Source: Pterobdella sp. o SKG-2022 (taxonomy: Eukaryota; Annelida; Clitellata; Hirudinida; Piscicolidae). From it: a stretch of DNA of 64,000 bases. Positions 38,020-50,700 of the stretch are shown in pieces. A program made the translations under genes and the position numbers. Each line of letters starts with the position of its first letter. Positions within the stretch are counted from its first letter, which is position 1. Below the pieces are notes generated by a model. The model was not told where the DNA came from and ran no database searches. It saw only the letters and a program-made list of their open reading frames with translations. The stretch covers positions 9,236,875 through 9,300,874 of the forward strand of contig OZ038325.1 in assembly GCA_964035795.1 (NCBI GenBank). The letters run 5' to 3'.

Positions 38020-40613
38020 ATGGAAAAAACAGTTTCAAATAAATCATTTTTGAAGTTTTTGAATCAAAATAATTTAGAAGTTTTCAAGCAACTTTCATCT
38101 GCAAAATGTTTGGCTCTTGATCTAGGTATGTCATTTAATTACCTTTTTATTACAAAAACATTTTTTTAAAATTTATTTTGTTATTTATTGATAAAAATAT
38201 ATTCAAAATATTGTTTCATAAATGAAAAAAATTGAATAAAACTTGGTTATTATTATATAATGAAGTTCACTAATCATTCTATATACTTTGCATATAAAAT
38301 GAACCAACAAGTAATGTTCATATTTTGAATGCTATTTCAAGCCCATATGGCAAGCTATTTTAGTCAATCAATAAACAAGTTAATTATAAGATCCAACTAA
38401 TTGCCAAAAAATAAGAAAAAATTTTTCATCAATCATCCATTTTCAAATACAACTTTATCACACTCAAAATCACATGCTCATATACTCATTAGCACTCAAA
38501 CTCATTCAATTAAAATAATGTATATCTTCAAAATAATTAGGTGCTATCTGCATAACATTCATACACTTATACTACAAAATCATACACATTAATACCATAA
38601 AATTACATACAGTATTTGTATATTGATGATTCCATGATAAAAATATAAACTTTAAGAGTGTTTTGTATTGAATTTCATAAATAACTCAGAGCTAAAGTAT
38701 GGATGATGATAGATACTAAAATGATATTATAATAATTGTGAATTAAAATAATTTTTTAGGCAGAGCTGAAAGTAGATTAGTGTATTACTTTGAACCATCT
38801 ACCCACAACTTTGAACAAGTGAATAATAACAATAATAAATGAATAATATTGTTATTATCAATTTAAAATTAAACACACCATTAAATAATAATAATAACAT
38901 TAGTAACAGTTTTTTTATTAGCTTTGTTATTTTTTTATTATTATCATAAGCACTTGACCTTAAAACAAGCCATATTTTCAGAGCTCTTTCGAGTCTCCCA
39001 AGGGCTTGCTTAGATCAGTCAACTTTGATAACAAGTTGGTTTTTTATGATAAAAACAAAAATAATCATAATATACTAATAATTATTGTTTTTATTGTTAT
39101 TATCATTAAAATTTTTATTGTAGCTTATATCACTATTCTTAGTTTTCTTTGAAATTTATTTCTTCACCAAGCCATTGTGCATTTTAATTATATTTACAGG
39201 CATTTGGTTGAATACATTGAATTCATACAAAAGAGTCTTGCTGTCTCTGATGGGAATAGAAATTTGAAAGTTAGTAGAATAACAATGAATACAATATTAT
39301 TATTTTTTAAACATATTACTATTATTGAATACTTGATATTGTAAGTATATAATAATGATAAACATCACCTAAAGGTGACAGGCGTGGGAGCTGAAGCATA
39401 CAAGAAATCACTGGAGTCTTCTCTAGGAGTTATGTCAGTAGCTATTTATATGTATTTCATTTTTTTGTTGTCTATGTGCTATTGACGCACGAAGTACCGC
39501 CCTCTGAAACCTAACTATTACGCTAAAAAGACCCGCTTATTATTATTATTCTTATCATTATATAGTATTGGAGTTCCATTAGTTTTTGTTGAGTCTTAAT
39601 GCATAGCACCAAGTTGTCCAACAAATGTTTCCCAACAGAGTTGAGAAGGTGGACGAGACAGAATGTCTGATAAATGGTTGCAATTTTGTGTTGGGAAATA
39701 TTTTCGATGCTGCCTTTCAAGTTGATGTCACATCGCAACAATATGAACAACAATGCCACAACACATCGCAACAACAAACGTTCAACGAAGCAACACAACA
39801 GCACCGCCGCACATCACAACAATTCTCCGACACACCACATAGTCACAACAACCTGCAACAAACACACAACAACACACACGGACGTACACAGTCACATGAC
39901 GTCACACAACAAGCTCGACATGACATCAACACACACCCAGAGATACCCAGCGATACAACACAACAGAATAACAACAGCAATCCAATAGAACGACAGTATG
40001 ACACACAAAATACAGTATCAAATAACAAACACAAACAAGATTTACAAAATAACACAGTGGAGAAATCACGTGGTGATGATAATGATGTTAAAGATGAACA
40101 TATAAAAACTGCAGACTTACAACCAATTACAACAGTTCAATTTAATCCACCAATCAAACACAGCCAAATTTCAACCAATCAAAATCACTCAATTCATCAG
40201 CATAACTCATTAGATCAAAATTCAAAAAAATTTTTTTCAAATGGTGCATCGACTCATCCTCCATCTTCTTCCTCTTCATCACCATTTTTATCTTTTTCTT
40301 CATCATCATCTTCGTTAAAATTTGTCAATTCTTTTGCACTAAGTCATTACCCCTACCTACTAGTCGACGTTGGCCTTACAATCAATATCTACAAGGTGAA
40401 ATGCCATTATTCATATATCACAGCAACTGAGGCGCATCAGTCGATAATTTGTATCTTCCCCAATATGGGATTTGGTTACGCAATCATGCTAAAAAGAACC
40501 AAAACAGAGCAACTATCCCAAAGGTGACATCTGCATGTGAGTATGAGAAAGTTACCAGTCATTCAGTAGCTTCTGTGGGTGCTCATGTATCTGAGGTTTT
40601 ATCTGTCTGCCTG

Positions 40614-40663
<50 letters not shown>

Positions 40664-42788
40664 CTTCTACCTAACAACTTACCTACGTTTCCACCTTCCC
40701 AGAAGGATATGTCCGGTTTATTGAAGGTGCTAGAAAGTCATGCAGGCAGTCCATTAAAGGAGTTAGGGAAGGAGGCGAAATGTTTATTAACTGCATCCTT
40801 TACATGCCATCATTATGCCCAGCTACATAACATCCGTAGTTTATTTTTCACTGGGTTCGTATTTATTGATAGATTCAGGTTTTTCTAGATCCAAGTATAA
40901 GGAGTGTGGAAACTTCTTTATTTAGTCATTGACCGATACCACCAGGGATGGCACCAGATGGCAGCACAAACACATGAGCTTAATCACGCACATCGTCACA
41001 CACTTGTCCAAGGCACGTTCATCTCATTACTTCATGACATTTAATGTGTGAAGTGGTTGTATAATATATAAGTTCAGCATACACTGAAGTACATAGAAAA
41101 AGCATTACAAAACATAGGGTTGAGATCTGGCATATATTCTACATTATAATATCCAATCACCTCCCAGGGCCTAATCAGCCCCATGTTTCTGCGGCACAAT
41201 GGATTTCTCACTGCTGTAGGGGTTCTGCTGCGGGAAGTTGAAGGTGAGGTTGAGTGTTTGAATTAAACATTCACTGATGTTGTTTTGTCTTATTTGATGG
41301 GAGGACCTATGGTCAACTTGTCATCATCATTATCGTTGTCGTCATCATCATCATCATCGTTGTCATCATCATCATTGTTTAAGTCTGTTTGCATGATAGC
41401 TTGTATATACCTCTTAAATAATATCAAAATGTCAAATTTTTGATCAATTTAATAAGAACCACCTTTCCACAGACCTAGAGGCTTTCCTGAAGAAGGGCAC
41501 TTTTTCCATAGTGGAAAATATGGCCTTGAGTAATGGAATGGAAATGCAAGGGAATGAGTTATCCATTGAAGATGCACAGGTATAACTGTGTGTTGTCCGC
41601 GAAATTTATCTATCTGTCTGTCTATCTACCTAGTTATCTATCCATCTATCTCTCTATTCGTTCCCCCGCCAAACAACATACAGCTTAAGTCTAAGGTGGT
41701 GGAGTTCATAGTGTACTCCAGACCACGTGCCCACTGTCCTTTAGTTGACCCTTCATACCAGCCTGATACCTTCGACCTTAGCACTGATGGACAGGCTAGA
41801 CTTTATTGGGTGCAGTGCTTCAGAGACGCTATCCATCCTGTGAGTTGATGAGGAAGAGGAGGAGGAGGATGATTAATTGAATCTGTAATGGTTACAGTTC
41901 ATGGAGAGAGCGGCAGCGACGCAGAAAGGAAGCGTGGATGTGAAAAAAAGAGAAGAAGAACTAAAGAAAAAATATCTCGATAAAATAGATTTCATGGAGA
42001 AAAATTCATGGTGGGTTGGATTGAGGGGTTTGGTAGCGTTGTATTTCATTGTATGGTATTTTAGCTTATTTTTTTGTATTATGCTGTTTTTATTTCTCTG
42101 TTTAGTTTCATCTTGTATTGCATTTAATTTTTTTGTATAAATAACACTCATTAATACCGCAAAAATAGTCTTAATTATCACAAAAACACCTATCAATACC
42201 TCAAATACCAACCAATACAACACAAATACCCACTACCTTAGGGCTTTTGGACCTCTGACCGTAAGGAACCTCTTAGTTATGAGGGAGCATTATTTGAGGG
42301 AGTTTCATTTCGTGGACCCCTTTTATCAGGTGCTATGGCTTGTATTGAGGCATGGGAATAGGGTCATTTTTTATATATAAGTTTAATATTTATTTTTTTA
42401 TTATTAATATATTTATATTATGATTATTATAATTTTTTAATTTATTTTTTCATTAATAATTATAATTTTCAATAATCAATAATTAATTCCTACATCAAAA
42501 ACCACCAACTACGACCCATAACAGCAGAAACAGCTGGAGAACAGCACAGCACTGCTACACCTAGCAAAGTGGCTTCAGCAGCTAGAAGAGCTGCAACCAT
42601 CGCAAAGATGGCTGATGTTAGTGAAGGGGTTGTTGGCTGGTAATGTGTTTGACTGGGGCGCTAAAGAGATTGCGGCGCTAATGCAGAAAGGGTCTTTTGG
42701 TTTCGAAGATGCTCTAGCTTCTATTCCTGGTTAGTGATGAGAATTTTGTGGTGTTAAATATTATGAATATCTACTTAAATGCTGAACG

Positions 42789-42885
<97 letters not shown>

Positions 42886-43691
42886 CAACCATGGCTAATA
42901 GACGACAGTGAGGTCTTCATTGAACGGATGCAGAAGCAAGAGCCTTACAAATGCGTGGCTATTTTTGTTGATAACAGCGGCTTTGATATAGTTTTGGGAG
43001 TGTTTCCTTTTGCTAGGCAGTTTCTGCTGCAAGGAAGTAAGGTGTGTAGAAGAAGGAGGGTGTGTTCGTGGTTTTTTTTTCAATTTTTTAAAATATTTTT
43101 TTAGGTCATTCTTTGCGCCAATAGTCGACCAGCTATAAACGACGTGACGTACGATGAGCTCGTTTATCTGGCCAATAAGATTGCAGAATTGTGTGATGTC
43201 ATAAAAAGTGGCTTATCAGAAGGCAGGTTGCTGTTGATGGAATCAGGTCAAGGCTCGCCTTGCTTGGATTTGAGGTCAACATTCATTCATTATTTTATCA
43301 ATTCATTTACCAACAAAACACGAATTAAAATTCTTCATATTGTTTAAGAGTAATATTTTATCGACGTTATAATTAATAAAAAATTTATTTTTTGTTTCAA
43401 AATCTTATAAAAGTATATTATAGCTCATTATCATTTTAATAATAACCACAACCCTCTCTCCATTCTTCACTATACAGGAGCATCGACATAACCCTGTCTA
43501 AGATGACCTCTTCAGTAGATCTCCTCCTCTTAGAAGGGATGGGTCGTGCAGTTCACACCAACCTATACGCCACCTTCCTCTGCCCCGTGATCAAGGTGTG
43601 TGTTCTGAAGAATAGATGGGTAGCTGAGAGGCTGGGTGGGCGAATGTTTGACGCCATTTTCAAGTTTCAAACACCACCCACCACCCGCTGA
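38020..43691 (+). CDS. PANK4: PANK4: 4'-phosphopantetheine phosphatase with pseudo-kinase half
   Basis: Cytosolic two-domain protein. The C-terminal DUF89 metal-dependent phosphatase hydrolyses 4'-phosphopantetheine and damaged derivatives; the N-terminal half is related to pantothenate kinase. Phase-checked exons are 38020-38125, 38760-38818, 38982-39034, 39200-39269, 39375-39433 and 39639-40395. Further exons start near 40712, 41168, 41690, 41897, 42240 and 42532, then at 42884, 43105 and near 43480. Matches to human PANK4 run end to end, including NFDNKHLVEYIEFIQKSL, ETECLINGCNFVLGNI, FLRHNGFLTAVGVLL, LLAGNVFDWGAKEI and NRWVAERLGGRMF. Phosphatase motifs are intact: FVDNSGFDIVLGVFPF, GSPCLDLR and LLLEGMGRAVHTN. 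Kinase motifs are lost (GRAESR where GGSLTK is usual; TGVGA for TGGGA), and exon 6 holds a roughly 205-aa Thr/Gln/Asn/Ser-rich insert. Confidence 0.9.
40603..40664. repeat. (TATC)n microsatellite in PANK4 intron
   Basis: About 14 TATC/CTAT units (with a leading CTGT) just upstream of the exon that begins near 40712. The run forms part of the pyrimidine-rich sequence before that acceptor. Confidence 0.95.
42791..42882. repeat. (CA)46 microsatellite abutting a PANK4 splice acceptor
   Basis: An uninterrupted run of 46 CA dinucleotides ending directly in the AG acceptor (42882-42883) of the exon that starts with VQPWLIDDSEVF. The frame continues exactly from the previous exon (ending at 42732 with a GTTAGT donor), so the acceptor choice is well supported. 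The whole region upstream of the splice site is CA repeat rather than a normal polypyrimidine tract. Confidence 0.95.
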
Positions 43692-44749
43692 AGTTTGTCC
43701 TCTTGTTAGTGATTCAATCCCAATGGGTTTTTTACTGAACTTGTGTTCACCACGTGTGGGAATGAGTGAGTCCAACTTTTTGCGTTATTTGGGTTTGTTT
43801 TATTTGTAATCCCACATACCTCGCTTTCATTGTTGTATGTATGGAGTCTTTATAAGGATTTTAGTGGTTGTATGGTAGGAGGTGCTGCTGGAGGTGCTAG
43901 TCTGTGATGAGAAAAAAACAATGAATCTATAAATAAAAATAAAAACAGCAAAAATAATAGTATTTTAATTATGATGTCATTATTTAATTTTCTAAGTTGA
44001 AATACCAAAAGTTTCACTTTTAAACTAAATGCTTTTTGTCGCCAGTTTAACGTTCTTGATTCATAACGAAGAGTAAAAATGGTGAAGACTCAAAATTTTT
44101 CAAAATTCTATTTAATAATGTTATTATTATTTTTATTATTATATACGATAATATTTTTATGGTGTTGTATTATGTACAAAATGCTAATACCATCTAATGT
44201 GCATTTCAACATACATTTAAAAGCGTTACACTGCCTTCGGTATCGACAATTGATAAACTGGGAAACAAACAAAGTATTCAACTGAATTTAAACACTGGAT
44301 TTTCTATACTATTGTTACAATCTACACTGCGTGATATTGATAGAATACAGTTGGTACGGTTTAATCGTTTCCTTCATCAACAAATTTCTAATACAGTCAG
44401 TGCAATATTATCTCTATTGAAGCTTATCGAGTATTAAGTTCGATTGTGCCTTTGATTTGTGCATCATCTCCTATTTTGTTACGATTTATGGTTTTATTTA
44501 TTCTTTATCGATTTTCGACGAGTATTTTGAAGAATGGAACTTTATTGTTGAAAAAAATCGAAACAAAAAAAAGTGCGAAGTTAACCATGCAAGGATTATC
44601 AAAAGTACTAATGAGTCAAGAAGATTAAAACAAACGTTAGCTTCATGGTCGTTCTATTAAATGCGGGTTAGTATAAAAATTCATAAAAACATACCGAGCC
44701 TAAAATATAAAAAAAACCGCTCAACATCTCAATGAGAGCATTACACGCC
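43692..44749. other. Convergent intergenic region, no supported gene
   Basis: Between the PANK4 stop (+) and the first vWA-collagen stop (-), so it should hold both 3' UTRs. Frames at 44079-44285 and 44457-44660 contain mixed-composition residues but no family motif, and I cannot support them as genes. Confidence 0.45.
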
Positions 44750-47700
44750 TTAATACCCCACGTCACGTTTTGCTTCACTAGACATTGCCCTTGAGTTTCT
44801 CCTTGCTCTATAACACATGCCAGCCACTACCGTTAAGAGCACCAATACTAAAACTCCTACCACGATAAATACTGCTACAAAGGGAAAGTCGCCGTCCCAT
44901 TTGTTTTGTATGTTGTCTGTTCTGAGAGCCTCAGTATTTTGTAGGTTCCCTAGTTTTGTCGGTGTTGTTGCGTCGGTTAAATATTTTTATTCGAAATAAA
45001 TAAATAAATATATATATAATGCACAACTGATAACAGAACATCAATCACAAGTGATAATATAATAACCCCAACCAATGCAAACATCGCCAACCTAGAGCAT
45101 CGTTGACCAGGCAGTAGTAGGAGCCATAAGAGTTGACACATGTGCCAGTGATGCATACACCACTTTGTTGGCACTCATTAACGTCTGTAGGGAGGTAAAT
45201 GAAGAATTCAACACTAATCTATCTACCTTCCAATGTACACATTTCGAGCTACCCTTTCTTCATCTATCTACCACTTGATTCATCTATCATTTATCTTATG
45301 CCCGTCTACCCATCCACCACCTCCCAGCCCGTCTACCCACCTATGCACTTTTTTTTGTTATCTGATAGTTGGAAGCCTGTTCTACAGCCGCAAGCATAAG
45401 ACCCATACGAGTTGCTACACGTTTGTTGACATCCTCCATTGTTCATCGCACATTCGTCAATGTCTGTTAGATTAACATTTTTATTTTTTTAAATTAATAT
45501 AATTGTTAGAAACATCAAGAAATCAGACTCACTCACCGATACATTTAGTGCCATTAGTAGGCACGATACTGCATCTATCTATGGGGCAGTAGCACTGGTA
45601 CCCACCTAAGTCTGTCTTTGTGCAATAATACTCTGCGAGTTGTTTTAAACTTCATCATCCTTTAGAAATTTCAGTTTCGCTTGTTAGCTGTTGAAAAAAT
45701 CGTAAAAAGTTGGTCATAAGACGCAACTCACGGTGTTTAGGCTGGCAAAAGTCATTTGTGAGGATGGAAGGGAGAGAAGGCATGTTGTTTGAGTCGAGGA
45801 AGGCCCAGTTTTGATTCTCAAGATGGGGTTGTGAAGATGTAAACTTGAGAGAGATTTGTTCGGCCACTCTTTGCTCCCAGCCATAGGCATACAACTTTAT
45901 CGATGCCTTATACAGAGCTGCGCTTTCTGTGTGAGATTAGGTTGTGCTTTTAAATGAGTATAACATGGAAATGTGAGATTCAAAATGTAAGCTAAAACTA
46001 TGTCTTGTGATGAAATAGTTAGTAAGTAAAAATGATGCAGAAAAATATATAGATTGTATATATTTTTCATAATTAAGTCTCATAAACTTTATTAGACATG
46101 AATACATATAATAAAATAAATGAAACCTTCAAGAAGTGAGACAATGGAGTTGCTAGGAGGATTGAATGCAAAAAGGATGATGGTGTTAGGAACTTCAGGT
46201 CGATCCCCGTTAGAGCTCGTAAATATGCTAGTCCTTGCTTTTTGTAGGGCACCCAGCCAGTTGGTTCTGGTTGGAGAAACCGAAATGCTGGTTATAAGGC
46301 CATTTATGTACGCAAACAAAGATCCATTGTCTTGCCCTGAAGTGAAATAACGTGTGTTTGTAGTGCTTCCAGAGAATGTTACAAATCCAAATCTGGATCT
46401 TCTGTTTGCATTGAGAGCTTCGACAATTTGCCTGAGAGCTTCCAACAGCTGTTGTCTTACAGTGTTCGATGGAACATTTATATCTATGGCGAACACAATA
46501 TCTTTCATCTGCGCAAATATTTTTCCAATATCAGTAGCACGAAGAAATAAATTTCATGATAAGCAAACCAACCACTTCAGAGCAGTCTTCTCCCACAGAA
46601 GCCTGGCACACTCTAGCAGCTACACATTCAACATCAAAATCGTCAAGGGGGTTGAGACGAGTGGTGCGGTCAGGGTTGAGGTTTGGATCGTTTTTGATGT
46701 CCAGGCGTCCTTGATGGTAACTTTTGCTGTTTCCCCACGGAGGAGAGACCAGGTTCATGAGTTGGTTCTCACTCACTTTCCCTGTGATGGACACACCAAC
46801 GATGGTGATTCCTGAAGCTTTTGCAAGTTCGGCTTCAGCTGTTATTGCATTTATATTCGACATATCATTGGTCAAAACAACAATGACGTTTTGAGCCGTT
46901 AGCCTATCCCCTTTATTTGTTTGAAACTGATTGACTCTTGCTTCCCTCAGAGCTGCAGCCAAATCACTCCCTCGTTGACCACTGTAAGAGGCTGTTCTGA
47001 TCCTGCTTTGAGCTTCAGACAAGCTTAAACGGGGTTGAAATGCAGGTTTTAAAACTTTGAAATTGAATCAAAGAGATTCTCCTAAAATATTTTTTAAATA
47101 TTAGATACAATCGTTGAAATGCTATACTCAAAATTTTCACCTGTTGTAACTATTCAGAGAGAAATATACATCGACATTGCTCGAATAAAGAATCATGGCG
47201 AGTCTTGTATTGGTGGAAAGTTTCTGTGTGATGGCATGCACCCAATCCAACATGTAGGCGTAGAGACTGCAGGAGTTGGGTTGGGTGTCGGGACATATGT
47301 TGAAGGAGTTTTCTACTAAAAAAATGACGTCTGTGTAGGCTTTGGAGCATTGTAAACCATCTGAGAAAAAAAAAATATTTTTATGAAAAAAAATTATTTT
47401 GGATTTCTAATTTTAACTATCTTCTCAATTCAGTATGACATCATTTGACTTCAAATAAAATTCACTTTTCAACTTCTTCTATTTTCATAAATTTTTTTAA
47501 TTAAAACTATAATCAACAAAATCTGACGATGCACTCACTAATACAGTTGAAAGGTTTGGCTGGTTCTTGAAGCTTGTAACCATGATCACACGTACAATAA
47601 TAAGACTCTGCAGTATCTACACACTTGTGGTCGCATGGACCTTTGCCTTTGTAACACTCATTAATCAGGGGACAAGATTCGCTGACTGTGGTTGGTTTTC

Positions 47701-50700
47701 GAATTTATATTCAAAAACCCGTGAATTATATTCAAAAACCCGTGAATTATATTCAAAAACCCGTGAATTATATTCAAAAACCCGTGAATTATATTCAAAA
47801 ACCCGTGAATTATATTCAAAAACCCGTGAATTATATTCAAAAACCCGTGAATTATATTCAAAAACCCGTGAATTATATTCAAAAACCCGTGAATTATATT
47901 CAAAAACCCGTGAATTATATTCAAAAACCCGTGAATTATATTCAAAAACCCGTGAATTATATTCAAAAACCCGTGAATTATATTCAAAAACCCGTGAATT
48001 ATATTCAAAAACCCGTGAATTATATTCAAAAATTCCTTAAACTTTTAAATTTTTTGAATTTATTCAAAATAAAAGCTGTTGATATATAATCTGAAGCAAG
48101 ACAAGCACCAACCCACGACTGCAGGAGCGGGTCCAGAACCAGGTCCTGGAGGGCCTGGAGGTCCGTCGAATCCTCTCGGTCCAGGCACACCCTCCACTCC
48201 CATTCCACCTGGAAACCCGGCTGGACCACCTGGTCCTGGACGACCAAAACCTATAAAATGAAATAATAATGGAGTATTTGATCAAGTGGTTTTAAAGGTG
48301 AAATGAACCGTTTGGTCCAGGAGGTCCTCTAGGTCCTTTTTCACCGCGTAAGCCTGGGCTGCCTGGAGTGCCATCAAAACCTGGAACTCCAGGGAAACCT
48401 GGTTCTCCAAGGCGTCCTGGTTGTCCAGAGTTTCCCATGGGACCTGGAGCCCCTGGTAATTGAATTGATCAACTTTGAATTCTATGAGTTCGGTGACTTT
48501 GTATNNNNNNNNNNNNNNNNNNNNNNNNNNNNNNNNNNNNNNNNNNNNNNNNNNNNNNNNNNNNNNNNNNNNNNNNNNNNNNNNNNNNNNNNNNNNNNNN
48601 NNNNNNNNNNNNNNNNNNNNNNNNNNNNNNNNNNNNNNNNNNNNNNNNNNNNNNNNNNNNNNNNNNNNNNNNNNNNNNNNNNNNNNNNNNNNNNNNNNNN
48701 NNNNGTTTTACGAAGAGACGAAAAAAGAGATAAAATTGGGTGTTCAAATATTCTCAAAAATCTTCGTTCGCCGGTGTACGGCTTCTCTCCAGTTTCCATA
48801 GGTCTCTGTCTTGGGCCAGTTCAACTGCTTGATCCATGTTTAGATCGTGTTTGATCGTTTTGAGAAGACTGGCACTAGGTCTTCCATGCTTTACGTTTTT
48901 TTTCTTTTTTTGCAGGCATTTGATGGTGGATTGTTTAGCTGGAACCAGATCATCCATGCGCAGAATATGGCCTAACATTTGCCAGCGTCAAATTGTCACG
49001 GCTTGAAAGGCTGGTTTAATCAGGGCATTCACTTCGTATTATATAAAAAATTAATTTAATTTCTACCTTTCAAAACTAATCGGTGAAAATTTTTCAAAAA
49101 CAAATATCAACATACCAGGCTGTCCCCCTAAAGTGAGGCCCGGTGCACCCGTGTCTCCTTTTCTTCCCAAGGGACCTGGTCCCCCGGGAGACCCTGGAAA
49201 TCCTGGGGCTCCAGCGAATCCTGTGGGTCCCACATTTCCAGGAAATCCTGGTCCACCTGGAAACCCAGTATCTCCTTTTCCACCTGGAAAGCCATTAGGG
49301 CCTGGAAAGCCATTATTTCCAGGAAACCCTTGTATTTTTTTTGTCGAAAGTTAGCTTACTCTTTAAAATAACAATTTATTTTATCAAATAATCTTATATT
49401 TTGAAATATTTCAGCCCTTGATATTCTGTTTAAAACATAAAAGTTCACAAAATTTTTTGGCCACAAGTTTGTTGACAACCAAAAAGCTCTGTTTGATACA
49501 TATGCCAACAACGCTTCACCTTGGGTTCCTTGGAAGCCTGGTAGCCCATCTAGCCCAGAAGGGCCTGGGAACCCACTAAACCCTGTAGCTCCAACGCTTC
49601 CTGGCGCTCCAGGACCTCCTGGACTCCCTGGAGTGCCTGGGTTTCCTGCTGGACCTGGAAATCCTGGTGCACCAGTGGCTCCTTGCGGGCCTTTGCCACC
49701 TTCGAAAGTTCAAGTTAGGTTTATGTAAAACTTTTTGATTTACTTTTTTTATTCAAATGCAAACGTAGAAGATTTTGAAATAATGGGTCTCATATTAATT
49801 GAGATTACCAAGCTTTTATATAAAATGAATGTATTATTTTAAAATTAAACGACAGTTAGGGTTCCAAGCAAAATAATATGAAATTCCTGAAAATCACAAA
49901 ATTTAAATAAAATAAATTCAAGATCTTAAACTTCGTGATATGCAATCTCTCCTAGATAACAACCCCCAAAACATACTAACCTCCAAAAGCTGGGGCGCCT
50001 GGAGCCCCAGGTCTCCCTTTGGGACCAGGGAATCCAAAATCTCCAGTGAATCCTTTGCCTCCGTTTGTTCCTGGCCTTCCTGGACCACCAGGACTGCCTG
50101 GGAAGCCACTAGGTCCAGAAAAGCCTGTGTTTCCAAGCGCTCCAAAAGGCCCTGGCCCTCCTGGCATTGTTTTCAAAGCATTTGTTAATCAAACTTTGTT
50201 TGAAAAGAATAATTAACTATTGTTGAACTAATATTTGAAATTCTATACAATTTGATTTTTACTAGTTAATTTTTAAATAAAATAGTTTATATTTATATTT
50301 ATAGTGAAATTTTTTTTTAGCTCTTCTTCAAAAAAGCAAAATAAAATCTGCAAATCTAACCAGGAATTCCAGGTTGACCAACAGGACCGGTATTTCCTGG
50401 TCTTCCATCACTTCCTCTAGGACCAGGTCCTCCCGGACCTCCCGGACCTCCAGGAAGGCCAGTGTTACCCTGGGGTCCTGGAAAGCCCGGGTTGCCTGTG
50501 TTTCCTGGAAATCCCACCCCTCCTATGCTGCCTGCACTACCTGAAAAATTTTTTTAAATTATTTGATGGAGTTGTCCAATCAAACAAATGCATAGCATTC
50601 TTGCATTATAGTTCTATAAAATTTAAAAGCAAAAGAAAGATTATACCTGGAAACCCTGGGGGTCCTGGATTTCCCGGGTTCCCAACACTGCCTGGACCCC

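Noticed and set aside
47567..48089. Heptad-repeat proteins on both strands
   Set aside because: Produced by the 21-bp minisatellite in an intron; no support as a gene.
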